Shown in pieces: positions 32,011 through 42,582 of a stretch of DNA of 64,000 nucleotides. The notes below the pieces were generated by a model. It had not been told where the DNA came from. It ran no database searches and saw only the letters and a program-made list of their open reading frames with translations. The stretch is from NCBI RefSeq assembly GCF_902459505.1, contig NC_047088.1:12662056-12726055 (forward strand), given 5' to 3'. Position numbers and translations under genes: made by a program. The DNA is from Geotrypetes seraphini. Taxonomy: Eukaryota; Chordata; Amphibia; Gymnophiona; Dermophiidae. Every line of letters starts with the position of its first letter. The first letter of the stretch is position 1.

Positions 32011-32730
32011 GGGATATGGGAAATGTAAGACACGGTAAGCTTCGAGCTCCTTTTCACATCAGCCTCACTGTGAGCCGGTTGAAGCCGCAGACACCGCACT
32101 CCTACAAAGCTTAGAGGCAGACTGAGAAGACCTTCTGCAGTCCATCACTCCCTCCCTAGGCCCTCTCGCTTTCTCTGTTTAATTGACTGCCCTTTCCACT
32201 CATGGAACATTTATCTTACTATAAAAATGACCTTTTGGGTTGTTCATGCTCCAGGACTCCTGGGCCACATCTGTTTAGACGACTGGCTGGAAGTCTATGT
32301 CTTATATTTAACTGAATTAGGATGCTTGGACTCGGAGGGGTTCTTCTGAATCCTTGACCATTCTTTTCCGAATGTGGTCATTCATCCACATCCTCCACTT
32401 TATTATCGCCCGAGAGTTTCTTACCTTATAGCTGAGCCAGGGCTGAGCAGGCAGAAAGTCGGGGGTGGGGGGAAGGGGGCAGGAGTTCAAAAATCACTCC
32501 TGTCTATTGTCTCCTCTGTGATGATTGTGGTACAGTGGGGGAGGGTGGGGGGGGGGGGGTACTAGGAGTTGGCATCCATGCTCAATGGCCAATCTAATCA
32601 ACAGGCGCAGATAATGCAACCTGGTAACATAACACGCTTAAAAAAGTCAAGCAATTGTACAACCCCCACCCCCCAAAATACAACAATATAAGAGAATGTG
32701 TTTTAGTTCTTTTTCCCTGTCTCCTGTTCA
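32011..32730. other. Unassigned sequence
   Basis: No gene or repeat family recognised in about 700 bases; a G-rich run (32537-32560) is the only conspicuous feature. Confidence 0.3.
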
Positions 32731-32751
32731 TCAGTGAGTATTGAAATGCCT

Positions 32752-34006
32752 TCCACTCCCTCTTCGGTGTCTACTCTGTTACAAATCTTGGTATCATCTG
32801 CAAAAAGGCACACTTTTCCTTCTAACCCTTCAGCAATGTCACTCCTGTTCAATATGTTTGTGAGTGACATTGCTGAAGGGTTAGAAGGAAAAGTGTGCCT
32901 TTTTGCAGATGATACCAAGATTTGTAACAGAGTAGACACCGAAGAGGGAGTGGAAAATATGAAAAAGGATCTGCAAAAGTTAGAGGAATGGTCTAATGCC
33001 TGGCAACTAAAATTCAATGCAAAGAAATGCAGAGTAATGCATTTGGGGATTAATAATAGGAAGGAACCGTATATGCTGGGAGGAGAGAAACTGATATGCA
33101 CGGACGGGGAGAGGGACCTTGGGGTGATAGTGTCCGAAGATCTAAAGGCGAAAAAACAGTGTGACAAGGCAGTGGCTGCTGCCAGAAGGATGCTGGGCTG
33201 TATAAAGAGAGGCGTAGTCAGTAGAAGGAAGAAGGTGTTGATGCCCCTGTACAGGTCATTGGTGAGGCCCCACTTGGAGTATTGTGTTCAGTTTTGGAGA
33301 CCGTATCTGGCGAAAGACGTAAGAAGACTTGAGGCGGTCCAGAGGAGGACGACGAAAATGATAGGAGGTTTACCCAGAAGACGTATGAGGAGAGACTGGA
33401 AGCCCTGAATATGTATACCCTAGAGGAAAGGAGAGACAGGGGAGATATGATTCAGACGTTCAAATACTTAAAGGGTATTAACGTAGAACAAAATCTTTTC
33501 CAGAGAAAGGAAAATGGTAAAACCAGAGGACAGAATTTGAGGTTGAGGGGTGGTAGATTCAGGGGCAATGTTAGGAAATTCTACTTTACGGAGAGGGTAG
33601 TGGATGCCTGGAATGCGCTCCCGAGAGAGGTGGTGGAGAGTAAAACTGTGACTGAGTTCAAAGAAGCGTGGGATGAACACAGAAGATTTAGAATCAGAAA
33701 ATAATATTAAATATTGAACTAGGCCAGTTACTGGGCAGACTTGCACGGTCTGTGTCTGTATATGGCCGTTTGGTGGAAGATGGACTGGGGAGGGCTTCAA
33801 TGGCTGGGAGGGTGTAGATGGGCTGGAGTAAGTCTTAACAGAGATTTTGGCAGTTGGAACCCAAGCACAGTACCGGGTAAAGCTTTGGATTCTTGCCCAG
33901 AAATAGCTAAGAAGAAAAAAATTAAAAATTTAAATTGAATCAGGTTGGGCAGATTGGATGGACCATTCTGGTCTTTATCTGCCGTCATCTACTATGTTAC
34001 TATGTT
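32752..34006 (+). mobile_element. CR1 LINE with an inverted duplicated 5' end
   Basis: From 32848 the sense copy reads LLFNMFVSDIAEG, then VCLFADDTKI (the RT catalytic FADD, 32898-32927), DLGVIVSEDLKAKKQCDKAV, MPLYRSLVRPHLEYCVQFWR and LEAVQRRTTKMIGGL. One frame change near 33395 separates this from MYTLEERRDRGDMIQTFKYL, FYFTERVVDAWNALP and the ORF2 end at 33704. The CR1 tail (TTGGATGGACCATTCTGGTC, ACTATGTTACTATG) ends near 34006. Immediately upstream, 32752-32844 is a 93-bp inverted copy of 32862-32954, with a 17-base spacer that is part of the sense copy. This is an unusual 5' inversion with duplication. Confidence 0.9.
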
Positions 34007-34210
34007 CGTCCAGGCATATGTTGTAAGTGACTCCATGCTTGACAGTATTGATTTCTTTCTGGATTTACTGTGAGGTGCTTTGAATTATGTTTTTATTGAG
34101 AAAGTTTATTAGAGACCTTATGTTATATGTTTTGTTAGTCATTTTATTATGTAAGCTTTATGTTACCTGTATAGAATTGTTGCTTGTGCGGGCTACACAT
34201 AAATAAAACA
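34007..34210 (+). mobile_element. Probable LINE tail
   Basis: The segment TTACCTGTATAGAATTGTTG and ACACATAAATAAAACAC resembles a LINE 3' end with AAT-type tail, but no coding similarity precedes it. Confidence 0.3.
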
Positions 34211-34529
34211 CTCCTAGCAGAATTCTGCGCAAAAATTCTGAATATTCTCCGTAAAACTTTTGAAAATTCTGCGTACAATATTTCAAAATTTTGCAAAGTT
34301 TATATGTATCCTGAGGCCTGAAATTCCTTCCTGCCTTTTCCTCTCAGGTTCCAGCCTTCTCAGTTCCCTCTCTCACTCCAACTGCACTACTCTCTCACTT
34401 GTAACCCTAAGAAGGAAGCCTGTGCAAGTTTAAAGGCAGATGGTAAGTAACTAACATGTGGCTTGTCTGAACAAAACTGATTGTGAAAATGCACCCTGTT
34501 GTCTGTTCTTCTGCTCCTAAATATGAGCG

Positions 34530-34918
34530 TCTTAAAAGTTTCAAGTGCAAGGCACCTAAAACATGGAACTCCCTCCCCATTCAAATAAGGAAAGAGCGTC
34601 TTCTAGACAAATTTAAGAGCAAGTTAAAATGCTTTCTTTTTAAAGCAGCTTTTGACTGCTAGCGTGCTGGATTAGGATCACGCAACAAACTCCGACCTCT
34701 GCTCCATCCTAAACCTTTTTGGTTTAAACCTCCCTGTTGTTTATTCCTTTTTTGTCTTACTTTCTATCAAAAATTGTATTTCTTTCCCTTTTTTTTCCTT
34801 CTCGTAGGGTATGTCTGTGCGTCAAGTCTAAGTTGCGTGTATAGTTCCCCTGTAAATTGTAATTTTAATTATGTACATCACTTTGAATTTTGCAGGTCTC
34901 TGAGTTACAAAATTCCTC
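34530..34918 (+). mobile_element. L2-like LINE 3' end
   Basis: Reading AFKTWNSLPIQIRKERLLDK-like sequence and FKSKLKCFLFKAAFDC with its stop at 34660, then a 3' untranslated region ending ACATCACTTTGAATTTTGC. It is cut off at 34918, where the inverted L2-like tail of the next element begins. Confidence 0.65.
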
Positions 34919-34919
34919 T

Positions 34920-35400
34920 AAACTAAACTAAACTAAGCCTTAAGTTTATATATCGCATCATCTCTACGGAAGTGGAGCTCAACACGGTTTACAAAGCTTA
35001 AAAATATAAGAAGAGAGAGGAGAAAGATTTACAAGAGCATATGAACAGAGGGGATGTAAACAGGAGAAGAAATGTTATATGTTAGAGAAAAGCCAGGTTT
35101 TCAGTTGTTTTCGGAATAGTTGGAGGGAGCCCAGGTTCCGCAGTGGGATAGTGAGATCGTTCCAAAGGCCCGTGATTTTGGAGAGGAGGGATCTTCCCAG
35201 TTTGCCTGCGTGGAGGATGCCGTGTAGAGAGGGGAAGGATAGTTTATGTCTGTGAGCGGATCTGGTGGTAGCAGGTGTCAAGGCGGTGAAGGATAGAGGG
35301 ATTAGGGGCGGAAGGATGCCGTGAATGATCTTGAAAGCCAGGCAGGAGCATTTGAAATGAATTTTGGAAAATACTGGAAGTCAGTGAAGATTGGTAAGTA
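34920..35400 (-). mobile_element. L2-like LINE 3' end
   Basis: On the minus strand it begins near 35400, reads RSAHRHKLSFPSLHGILHAG, SLLSKITGLWNDLTIPLR and FRKQLKTWLFSNI (35281-35075), and ends with the TTTAG-repeat tail at 34920. It is very close to the copy at 15365-15838, differing by few residues, so both belong to one young subfamily. Confidence 0.88.
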
Positions 35401-36820
35401 GTGGGAGACGTGATCAAATTTGCACTATAAGGATAAAGTATTGCTGACTAAGAAGATTGAGAACCTGGAGAATGCAAATAGGAATTTAAACCTAAGATTG
35501 ATTCATTTTCCAGTCTCCAGACTACAATCACCTAAGGAATTATTTCAACAGTTAAACCCCCATTACAGAACTTGTATTACTTAAATATTCCTAAAGGAAA
35601 ACAGGACTTGGAACATCAAGCAGCAGAACTGAATATTACAGAAATTCTAGAATTGTCACAATGTGAAATTTCTGCAAGGGCTACACTTCTTGTGACTTTT
35701 GTCTGTCTACATGACAAAGAAGCTATTCTTCGTCTATTCTTATAGCCAAGAATGTTGAATTTTTGGGTAGTAAAGTAGCTATTTTTCCTGATGTTTCTAA
35801 GTGGACGCAGTCTCGGCGGAAAAAATTTCTAATGTTACGTCAATCTGTATTGAGTTTAGGAGCTACTTTCCAGCTGTGCTTCTTTCCTTGCAAATGTTGT
35901 ATTAATTATCAAGCTAATAGATATGTTTTCTATGAACCAGATCAGTTACAATTTTTCTTGGAGGGCAAAGGTGCTTCGGTAGCCCCAGAGATGCCAACTG
36001 ATAGAAACATAGAAACATAGAATATGACGTCAGAAAAGGGCCTACGGCCCAACAAGTCTGCCCACTCAAATAACCCTCCCCTCTAAGTTCCTCTTTGAAG
36101 TGAGCCCACGTGTTGATCCCATTTGATCTTAAAATCAGTCACGTTACTGGCCTCAACTACCTGAAGTGGAAGATTATTCCAACGGTCGACCACTCTTTCG
36201 GTGAAGAAGTACTTCTTAGTGTCACCATGGAATCTCCCTCCCCTGATTTTCAGCGGATGCCCCCTTGTCGCCGTAGGGCCTGTAAGGAAGAAGATATCTT
36301 CTTCCACCTCAATGCGGCCAGTAACGTATTTGAACGTCTCTATCATGTAACCCCTCTCTCTGCGTTCCTCGAGAGAGTAAAGGTGCAACTTACCTAGTCG
36401 TTCTTCATAAGGGACATCCTTGAGCCCTGAGACCATCTTGGTGGCCAATCGTTGAACCGATTCCATTCTTAGCACATCCTTCCGATAGTGTGGCCTCCAA
36501 AACTGTACACAGTACTCCAGATGGACCTGTACAGCGGCATCACCACCTGATATCATTGTCCAGACCGTTTAATATTTCATACAAATGATCAATGCTCTGT
36601 ATATTGTCATGTTTTTCCCTTTTCCTGAATTCAACTTGACAGTGCTTGAATCTCTTCTTAGTAGTGGACTATTCTCATTGTACATGTATCATTATTGTAT
36701 GTAATATTTCCTTATTGGATGTTAATTTTCATGTTTTTCTTTGATGTTAAATAAAGATAAATATATGGAAAAAAAATTTTTTTTGATTAAGGGATTAATC
36801 AAATTTTTAATAAACTTGAA
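35400..36820 (+). mobile_element. Old L1-type LINE remnant interrupted by CR1
   Basis: The segment 35430-36000 includes KIENLENANRNLNLRLIHFP (coiled coil to RRM junction) and, at 35765-35975, VAIFPDVSKWTQSRRKKFLM, SLGATFQLCFFPCKCCINYQ and VFYEPDQLQFFLEGKG. These are the C-terminal signature of L1-type ORF1 proteins. After the CR1 insertion (36005-36545) an L1-like 3' end follows, with TTAAATAAAGATAAATA and finally TTTTTAATAAACTTGAAAC at 36803-36821. ORF2 is missing, so the copy is heavily deleted. Confidence 0.6.
36003..36556 (-). mobile_element. CR1 LINE 3' end inserted in an L1 remnant
   Basis: On the minus strand a 157-codon frame (36556-36083) is intact: HLEYCVQFWRPHYRKDVLRM, SVQRLATKMVSGLKDVPYEE, EERRERGYMIETFKYV, IRGGRFHGDTKKYFFTERVV and DRWNNLPLQVVEASNVTDFK. 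The tail finishes with the inverse of CTATGTTTCTATC at 36003. It is the best-preserved CR1 protein end in the window. The subfamily is the same as at 8080-8370. Confidence 0.9.
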
Positions 36821-36821
36821 A

Positions 36822-36990
36822 CGGTCACGTGATGTCGAGCTGCTGAGCGGACGTCGGTGGGGTAGGCTCCCGATCCCGTTCCCACCTTCAGCGCATATCG
36901 AACCCCCGAGAGCCGCGATTTTGCCGTGGTTGTCCGGTGCTTGGGTCGCGGTTGCCTTCCACCTGCTTATTTTCGCCAGCTAGGGGCTTT
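36822..36990 (+). promoter_or_regulatory. L1 5' untranslated region with E-box
   Basis: The 5' end carries TCACGTGA, a palindromic E-box of the USF type, within ten bases of the probable start, and is CpG-rich. L1 elements rely on an internal promoter here. The use of this E-box is inference. Confidence 0.5.
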
Positions 36991-37830
36991 ATGACCAGCA
37001 GATTGCCCCGTCGGGAGAGGGATCGCGGCCGTGCGGGTGATTCCAAGATGGCCGACCGCGAGTCCCCCCCGCCGCTCCAGGCGCCGACCGCGTGGGTCTC
37101 AGAGATCGTGGCCGAAGTAAAGCTGCTCCTGGAGGGATCTCTGACCTCGAAATTGCAGCCGATAGTGGACAAATTAGACACGGTGGATGCGCGTCTGGAG
37201 ACACTGCAGGGTGAGTTTTCTTCCTTCCAGCACCGTTTTACTGCCTTGGAGGATCGAGTACAGCAACGTGAGGGGGATCATCAGCTACTCCGTGCTCAGC
37301 TCTCTACACTGGAAGCTAAGATTGAGGACCTTGAGAATAGGTCCCGCCGGGGAAACCTGCGCCTGGTTGGCCTGCCTGAGTCGGTGAAGGATGGTGAGCT
37401 CCATACCTTTTTGGAATCTTGGCTGCAGCGCACTCTGAATCTAACCACAACGCATGGTCCCCTGCGAATTGAACGTGCTCATCGTTTGGGTCCGCTGGGT
37501 GAGCCGGGCTCGAGAGCTCGCACCGTTATCCTTAAGCTGTTGAACTCAGCCCACAAACAAGAGATTTTGCGAGCTATTCGTACTTCGGGCCCCCTGATGT
37601 ATGACAACTCCAGGGTGCTGTGTTTCCAGGATTATTCACCAGCTTTGCAAGCCAAGAGGAAGGAATTCACCCCCATCTGTTCCCAGCTGTTTCGGAAGAA
37701 AGTGCCTTTTGCCTTGCTGTATCCAGCCCGGTTGCGGATCAGGCATGCTGGTCAGACCCACTTCTTCACTGTGGCGGATGCTGCTCTCCGATTTCTCCAG
37801 TCCATGCAGGCACCGGACCCGGATCCTTGA
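36991..37830 (+). CDS. L1 ORF1 protein (RNA-binding, coiled coil)
   Basis: ORF1p is the nucleic-acid chaperone that coats L1 RNA in the cytoplasm. From MTSRLPRRE the 279-residue protein has a basic, Pro-rich head, then heptad-like sequence forming a coiled coil (about residues 45-120: KLDTVDARLETLQGEF, LEDRVQQREGDHQLLRAQL, LEAKIEDLENRSRRGNLRL). An RRM-like segment follows (NLRLVGLPESV, LRIERAHRLGP, RTVILKLLN). The C-terminal domain contains RVLCFQDYSPALQAKRKEFT and LLYPARLRIRHAGQTHFF. The order and signatures fit L1 ORF1 (transposase_22-type). Another Met at 36937 in the same frame could extend it by 18 residues; MADRE at 37048 is a further possible start. The frame is intact. Confidence 0.92.
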   Translation: MTSRLPRRERDRGRAGDSKMADRESPPPLQAPTAWVSEIVAEVKLLLEGSLTSKLQPIVDKLDTVDARLETLQGEFSSFQHRFTALEDRVQQREGDHQLLRAQLSTLEAKIEDLENRSRRGNLRLVGLPESVKDGELHTFLESWLQRTLNLTTTHGPLRIERAHRLGPLGEPGSRARTVILKLLNSAHKQEILRAIRTSGPLMYDNSRVLCFQDYSPALQAKRKEFTPICSQLFRKKVPFALLYPARLRIRHAGQTHFFTVADAALRFLQSMQAPDPDP

Positions 37831-38781
37831 CTGATTTGGGTTTAGTCCCTCTGTTTTAGGTTGGTCTTCTGTTTGGAGCATGGATCCCTGTGTACTGCCT
37901 CTGATTGTCGTCTCCTGGAGGTCTCCGCGCCTGGCAGACCGCTCACGGGGGGGCCTGATTGCTGCTGTGCCTTCCTTTGCTGGCTTGGAGGCCTGTTCCG
38001 GAGCCTGGGGCGCTGGACTGATCAGGACTTTATGCGACAATCTCTTATCCTTCTTCACGGACGGTGTGGATGGTAGGGGGGGGTGGGCCTGTGTGTGTTG
38101 GTGGGGTGGCCATGCTTTTCACTGGAGGGGGGGTCTCTATTTCTTGAGGGTGTTGTCTGGTTGAGGGAGGGGTGTGCACGAGTCTGACAAGGGTGGGAAT
38201 GGTTGCATGCTGGGTGGGTGAATTTGGAAGGCACGGGTGGAGGCTCTTAGAGCCATTATATACTGTCTTTAGTATCTTCCCTGGTTGGATTTGTGGATAA
38301 CCGATTTTTCTACCCGGCCTGCTCCTGGACAGTTTACTTGTTGTGGGAATTGTGTATGTACTGGCTGGGTGGGATTTCTGGATGTTCTTCTTCTTGATTG
38401 TCTATAGGTGGGGATGCTTGTTTGGAGGGGGGGGATTACTGTAGGATTAGTTTGATGGGAGGGGGAATTGGGAGCTGATCCACAGGACCCTTGGACCACT
38501 AGTGGGTCGCATGAGGGAGGGGGATGGGGGGGTGGGGGTGAGGGGGGGCGGGGAGGGTGGATATGCTTGGGTTTCTGCTTGTTCTCTCTTTATCTCCTGT
38601 TCTTTCTCTTTTTTCTTCTTTTCTACTTCTGTATTCCTGGTGCCCTGTGGTTGGCTTTTTCTCCTTTGGTGGATGCTCGGGTCCAGATGGAGGTTCTGGG
38701 AGCGGGTCGCTGGCTGGGACGGCCTTGCTCTCGGTTTTCTGTATGGATTTTTGCCTGATTTTTGTCTATATCCTTTTTCTT
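37831..38781 (+). other. G-rich inter-ORF region of the L1
   Basis: About 950 bases separate the ORFs, longer than the tens of bases in mammalian L1. It is strongly G-rich on the sense strand with runs of 4-7 G (38077-38083, 38128-38135, 38426-38434, 38515-38560), so quadruplex formation is plausible. The ORF2 frame is open upstream to 38557, giving a 75-codon hydrophobic extension that has no family similarity and is probably not translated. Confidence 0.6.
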
Positions 38782-41700
38782 ATGAAGCCTCTTAGATGTA
38801 TTTCCTGGAACATAAATGGTGTCACTTCGCCTATTAAACGACATAAGATTTTGAGAGCCCTGAACCGTCAGAGAGCTGATTTGGTCTTTTTGCAGGAGAC
38901 GCATCTGTCAGCGGCGGAGCATGCTAAACTTCAGACCTGGTGGGTTGGTCAACATTTAGGGGCCCCTGCGAACAACCGTAAGGCCGGAGTTTTGATTTTG
39001 ATTCGGAAGGGGTTACCCTTTGTTCTTCAACAGCAGTGGTCGGATCCTGGAGGTAGGTATATCATCGCCAAGGTACTAGTTAATCGTCAGCCCCTGATTC
39101 TTTGTAATGTTTATGCTCCTAACAACTATGACTCTCGATTTTTCTCCTCACTTATTCGCCATCTTGGCCAACATTCGGATGTGCCCATGCTTGTAGGGGG
39201 GGATTTTAATTGTGTTCATGACCCCATGCTGGATAAATCCATCCCTGCTCCCCAGGATCGGTTGCATCCGACTAGGGGTATTTCTTTACTTTGTTCATCG
39301 TTGGACGTTATTGATGTTTGGCGGACGCTTCACCCGGGAGAGCGTGACTACACTCATATTTCTAGAGCTCATGCGTCCTTGTCCCGGATTGATTATTGGT
39401 TGACCTCTAGCGCTTTGTTTTCTCAGATTGAATCGGCCACGATTGGTTCCTTTGACGTTTCTGATCATGCCATGCTTTTGTTAATCTTGCATTTGGATGT
39501 CTCTCCTCCAGGTTCCTTTCGTTGGCGATTTCCGCTCCGTTTGTATAAGGACCCGAAATTTCAGGAATTCCTGCTTCACAAGTGGTCTGACTATCAACTC
39601 CATAATATTGACCATCGGGCTGATTCTACGCTTTTCTGGGAGGCTGCGAAAGCGGTCCTCCGCGGTGAGATCATGGCCTATTCCAGCCATCAACGTCGTG
39701 CTCGGGATAGGGAGCTGTTACAGTTGGAACGAAGGATTGGGAACCTCCGTCGGCTTTATAGTCTGTCTCACGCTTCCTCTTTGCGATCCCAGCTCTTAGC
39801 CTCCCAGTGTAAGCTTCAGGAATTGTTGCATGCTAGAACGGTCAAGTCACTCGCTTATTATAGATATCAATTTTTTCGCCATGGGAATCAACGAGGGGCG
39901 CTTCTGGCAAAGGTGGTCCGTCGTTCGGCGGGACGCACACATATCTTGCAACTTCAATCGGCTGGGGGAGGTATGGTCAGGACGGATGCCGAGATTAACG
40001 CAGTATTTTTTGACTATTATAAGACGCTCTATTCCCCACAATCTGATTTAATGGACGGCACGGCATATTTGGATGGCCTCTCCCTGCCATGCTTGGCTGA
40101 TATGGCGGTAGGTAAACTTAATGCCCCTATAACGGCTGAGGAGGTGGCAGGCGTCATACAGAAGGGGTCCTTGTTAAGGGCCCCCGGACCAGATGGTTTC
40201 CGGATGGAATTCTATAAACTCCTACTCCCTACGGTGGCTCCAGTCTTGGCTGATACCTTCACAGCAGCTATTCGACGGGGTGCCCTTCCGGAGTCTCTCA
40301 CTTCGGCTCAGATAGTTGTGTTATTGAAACCCCATAAGGATGCAGCCCTCTCTTCTTCTTATCGCCCCATTTCGCTGCTGAATGTGGAGGCCAAGCTGTT
40401 CGCCAAGGTTTTGGCTAATCGATTGGCTTCTGTTCTTCCTGAGTTGATTGCTTCCCCTCAGGTGGGATTTGTGCAGGGGCGTACCAGTGTGAAAAACATT
40501 AGATCTATATTGGCATCTTTGGAATTCGTGGAGAGAACCCAACTCCCTTCTCTATTGGTCAGCTTCGATGCTGAAAAGGCTTTCGATCGGGTCTCTTGGA
40601 ATTTTCTATTTGAGGTGTTAACTCGGTATGGTGTTACGGGTTTTTTTCAGGATGCGATTCGGGTGCTGTATCACTCTCCTACAGCTTTTGTTTGGGCCAA
40701 TGGACTTTGTTCTCCTTCATTCCCCATTTGTCGTGGCACACGTCAGGGCTGCCCCCTTTCCCCATTGCTTTTTGCTTTGTCGTTGGACCCTTTGATCCGT
40801 GATATTCAGAGTAATGGAGCTATTTCGGGTATTCGAATTGGTTCTTCCGAATTCAAAATCTCGGCATTTGCGGACGATCTCCTGGTCCATATCTCGGATC
40901 CCGCAATCTCTCTTTCTAATCTGATGGCCACTTTTCAAGAATATGGAGACTATTCGGGTTTTAAGCTTAACCTTGATAAATCTCTGGCAGTGGCCACAGC
41001 CTCGGTTTTGCGGGACTCTTGGCCTGGACCCTTTCCTCTTCAATGGGCTTCTTCTTCGTTTCGTTATTTAGGGATTCTGCTGACGCCTCGTACTTCCGAG
41101 TTATATCGTGTTAACATTGATTCTTTGTTCAGTTCTTCGGCTGAGTGTTTTGCTCGTTGGTCTCCTCTTCCTCTGTCCTTGTCGGGTAGGATTAATTTGT
41201 TTAATATGGTCCTTTTCCCAAAATGGCTTTATACTTTGCAGCTGCTCCCTTTATGGCTCTTGAAACGGGATATCACTAAATTACATTCTATGCTTTCTCG
41301 ATTCTGTTGGGGGGGACGGCGACCACGGGTGGCGCTGCGTTATCTGTTCGGCGCGTGGGGTGGAGGGGGACTGGGGTTACCACACTTTCGGTTATATAAT
41401 GCTGCCTGTTTGATGCGTTTTCTAGGGGAGTGGCTTTCGGATCGCCAGGATTTTACTCCAAAAGTTTATGAGAAAGAACTTTTTGCACCTTGGCATATTC
41501 TGTCTTTGGTGCATACGCCCCGTTCTGCCTTGCCAGTGGCTCTTCGGGGGAGTTTGGTGTTGCATTCACTACGCGCGGTTTGGTCTTATGTGTTGGACTC
41601 CTGGAATGGTACTCCCTCGATTACTAGATACTTACCTATTCAGGGGAATCTGCATTTCAGCCCCGGCATGGAGACTGCTAGTTTTCGTAAGTTGGCATCC

Positions 41701-42582
41701 CGGGGCTTCACGTTGCTTACCCATGTTCTCCAGGCGGATGGTTCTTTAATGTCCTGGGATGCTCTGGTCCGGTCGGGTGTTTTTTCAGTGGGTGACTTTC
41801 TTGCGTATCGGCAGCTTCATCATTATGTTCGATCACTCCCCCGAACCGCTCTGGCTTTTCCTATTGAGGACAGATTTGCGGCGCTGCTGGATCCCTACTT
41901 GGAAGATGGGTTCACAGTTTCTGGTCTTTATAAGGACTTCCATCGTTTATTGGGTCCGGCTGACCGCGCTGTTCTGCACGCCCGTTGGTGCCAGGATCTG
42001 GGGATAGCACGGGAAGCTTTAGATCTCCCTTCCTTGATTGCAAGAATCCCGGGAGTCTCCGTTAATGCAGATCTACGGGAATGTCAGTTTAGGGTTCTTC
42101 ATCGGGGCTATTTTACGAAAAGTCAGTTATATTATTCGGGTTACGCGGACTCTCCTTTATGCCCTAAGTGTCTACAACAACCCCATTCGTTTATCCATGC
42201 TTTTTGGTCTTGTGTGAAAATCAAACGTTTTTGGCGGCAGGTTGTAACTTATGTGGAAAGCGTCCTAGGCCATGCTTTACCTTTCTCTGCCGCTGGTCTC
42301 TTGCTAGATAAGTATGAGGCCTTCCGCTTGTCTGCTTTGGGTCAGCGGCAGTTTATGAGACGGGTGGGGGTAGTAGGGAAGAAGGTTATACTATCAGTTT
42401 GGATTGGGGACTCTTCTCCATCCTTTTGGGACTGGAGGAATCGTTTGCATGCTCTGCTGCTGCTGGAGTGTAAAGATGCGTCTTACAGCTTACGACGGAA
42501 GCGACTCTTTCTTCGGATCTGGGATTCTTACCTTTTTTCATTATCACCACGGGCTAGAAGTGACATTCTAAATTCCTTGTGA
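38782..42582 (+). CDS. L1 ORF2 protein (endonuclease and reverse transcriptase)
   Basis: ORF2p nicks target DNA and copies L1 RNA in place. I start at MKPLRCISWNING because the APE endonuclease fold begins there. Endonuclease signatures are WNING (about residue 10), LQETH (about 41), NVYAPNN (about 113), GGDFN (about 141), SRIDYWL (about 201) and SDHAML (about 226). The RT shows SSYRPISLLN, SFDAEKAFDRVSW, GTRQGCPLSPLLF and the catalytic FADD at about residue 696 (40867). A C-terminal CPKC...H...C knuckle (about 1125-1145) completes the protein of 1266 residues, the usual L1 length. No stop or frameshift interrupts it, so it may be competent; activity is inference. It lies in the L1 clade, not CR1 or L2. 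Confidence 0.95.
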   Translation: MKPLRCISWNINGVTSPIKRHKILRALNRQRADLVFLQETHLSAAEHAKLQTWWVGQHLGAPANNRKAGVLILIRKGLPFVLQQQWSDPGGRYIIAKVLVNRQPLILCNVYAPNNYDSRFFSSLIRHLGQHSDVPMLVGGDFNCVHDPMLDKSIPAPQDRLHPTRGISLLCSSLDVIDVWRTLHPGERDYTHISRAHASLSRIDYWLTSSALFSQIESATIGSFDVSDHAMLLLILHLDVSPPGSFRWRFPLRLYKDPKFQEFLLHKWSDYQLHNIDHRADSTLFWEAAKAVLRGEIMAYSSHQRRARDRELLQLERRIGNLRRLYSLSHASSLRSQLLASQCKLQELLHARTVKSLAYYRYQFFRHGNQRGALLAKVVRRSAGRTHILQLQSAGGGMVRTDAEINAVFFDYYKTLYSPQSDLMDGTAYLDGLSLPCLADMAVGKLNAPITAEEVAGVIQKGSLLRAPGPDGFRMEFYKLLLPTVAPVLADTFTAAIRRGALPESLTSAQIVVLLKPHKDAALSSSYRPISLLNVEAKLFAKVLANRLASVLPELIASPQVGFVQGRTSVKNIRSILASLEFVERTQLPSLLVSFDAEKAFDRVSWNFLFEVLTRYGVTGFFQDAIRVLYHSPTAFVWANGLCSPSFPICRGTRQGCPLSPLLFALSLDPLIRDIQSNGAISGIRIGSSEFKISAFADDLLVHISDPAISLSNLMATFQEYGDYSGFKLNLDKSLAVATASVLRDSWPGPFPLQWASSSFRYLGILLTPRTSELYRVNIDSLFSSSAECFARWSPLPLSLSGRINLFNMVLFPKWLYTLQLLPLWLLKRDITKLHSMLSRFCWGGRRPRVALRYLFGAWGGGGLGLPHFRLYNAACLMRFLGEWLSDRQDFTPKVYEKELFAPWHILSLVHTPRSALPVALRGSLVLHSLRAVWSYVLDSWNGTPSITRYLPIQGNLHFSPGMETASFRKLASRGFTLLTHVLQADGSLMSWDALVRSGVFSVGDFLAYRQLHHYVRSLPRTALAFPIEDRFAALLDPYLEDGFTVSGLYKDFHRLLGPADRAVLHARWCQDLGIAREALDLPSLIARIPGVSVNADLRECQFRVLHRGYFTKSQLYYSGYADSPLCPKCLQQPHSFIHAFWSCVKIKRFWRQVVTYVESVLGHALPFSAAGLLLDKYEAFRLSALGQRQFMRRVGVVGKKVILSVWIGDSSPSFWDWRNRLHALLLLECKDASYSLRRKRLFLRIWDSYLFSLSPRARSDILNSL

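Noticed and set aside
32752-32844. Separate minus-strand LINE fragment
   Set aside because: It is exactly the inverse of the adjacent sense 93 bases, so it is part of the same insertion event.
38557-38781. Upstream extension of L1 ORF2
   Set aside because: Hydrophobic, family-unlike sequence; the endonuclease domain begins at the Met at 38782.
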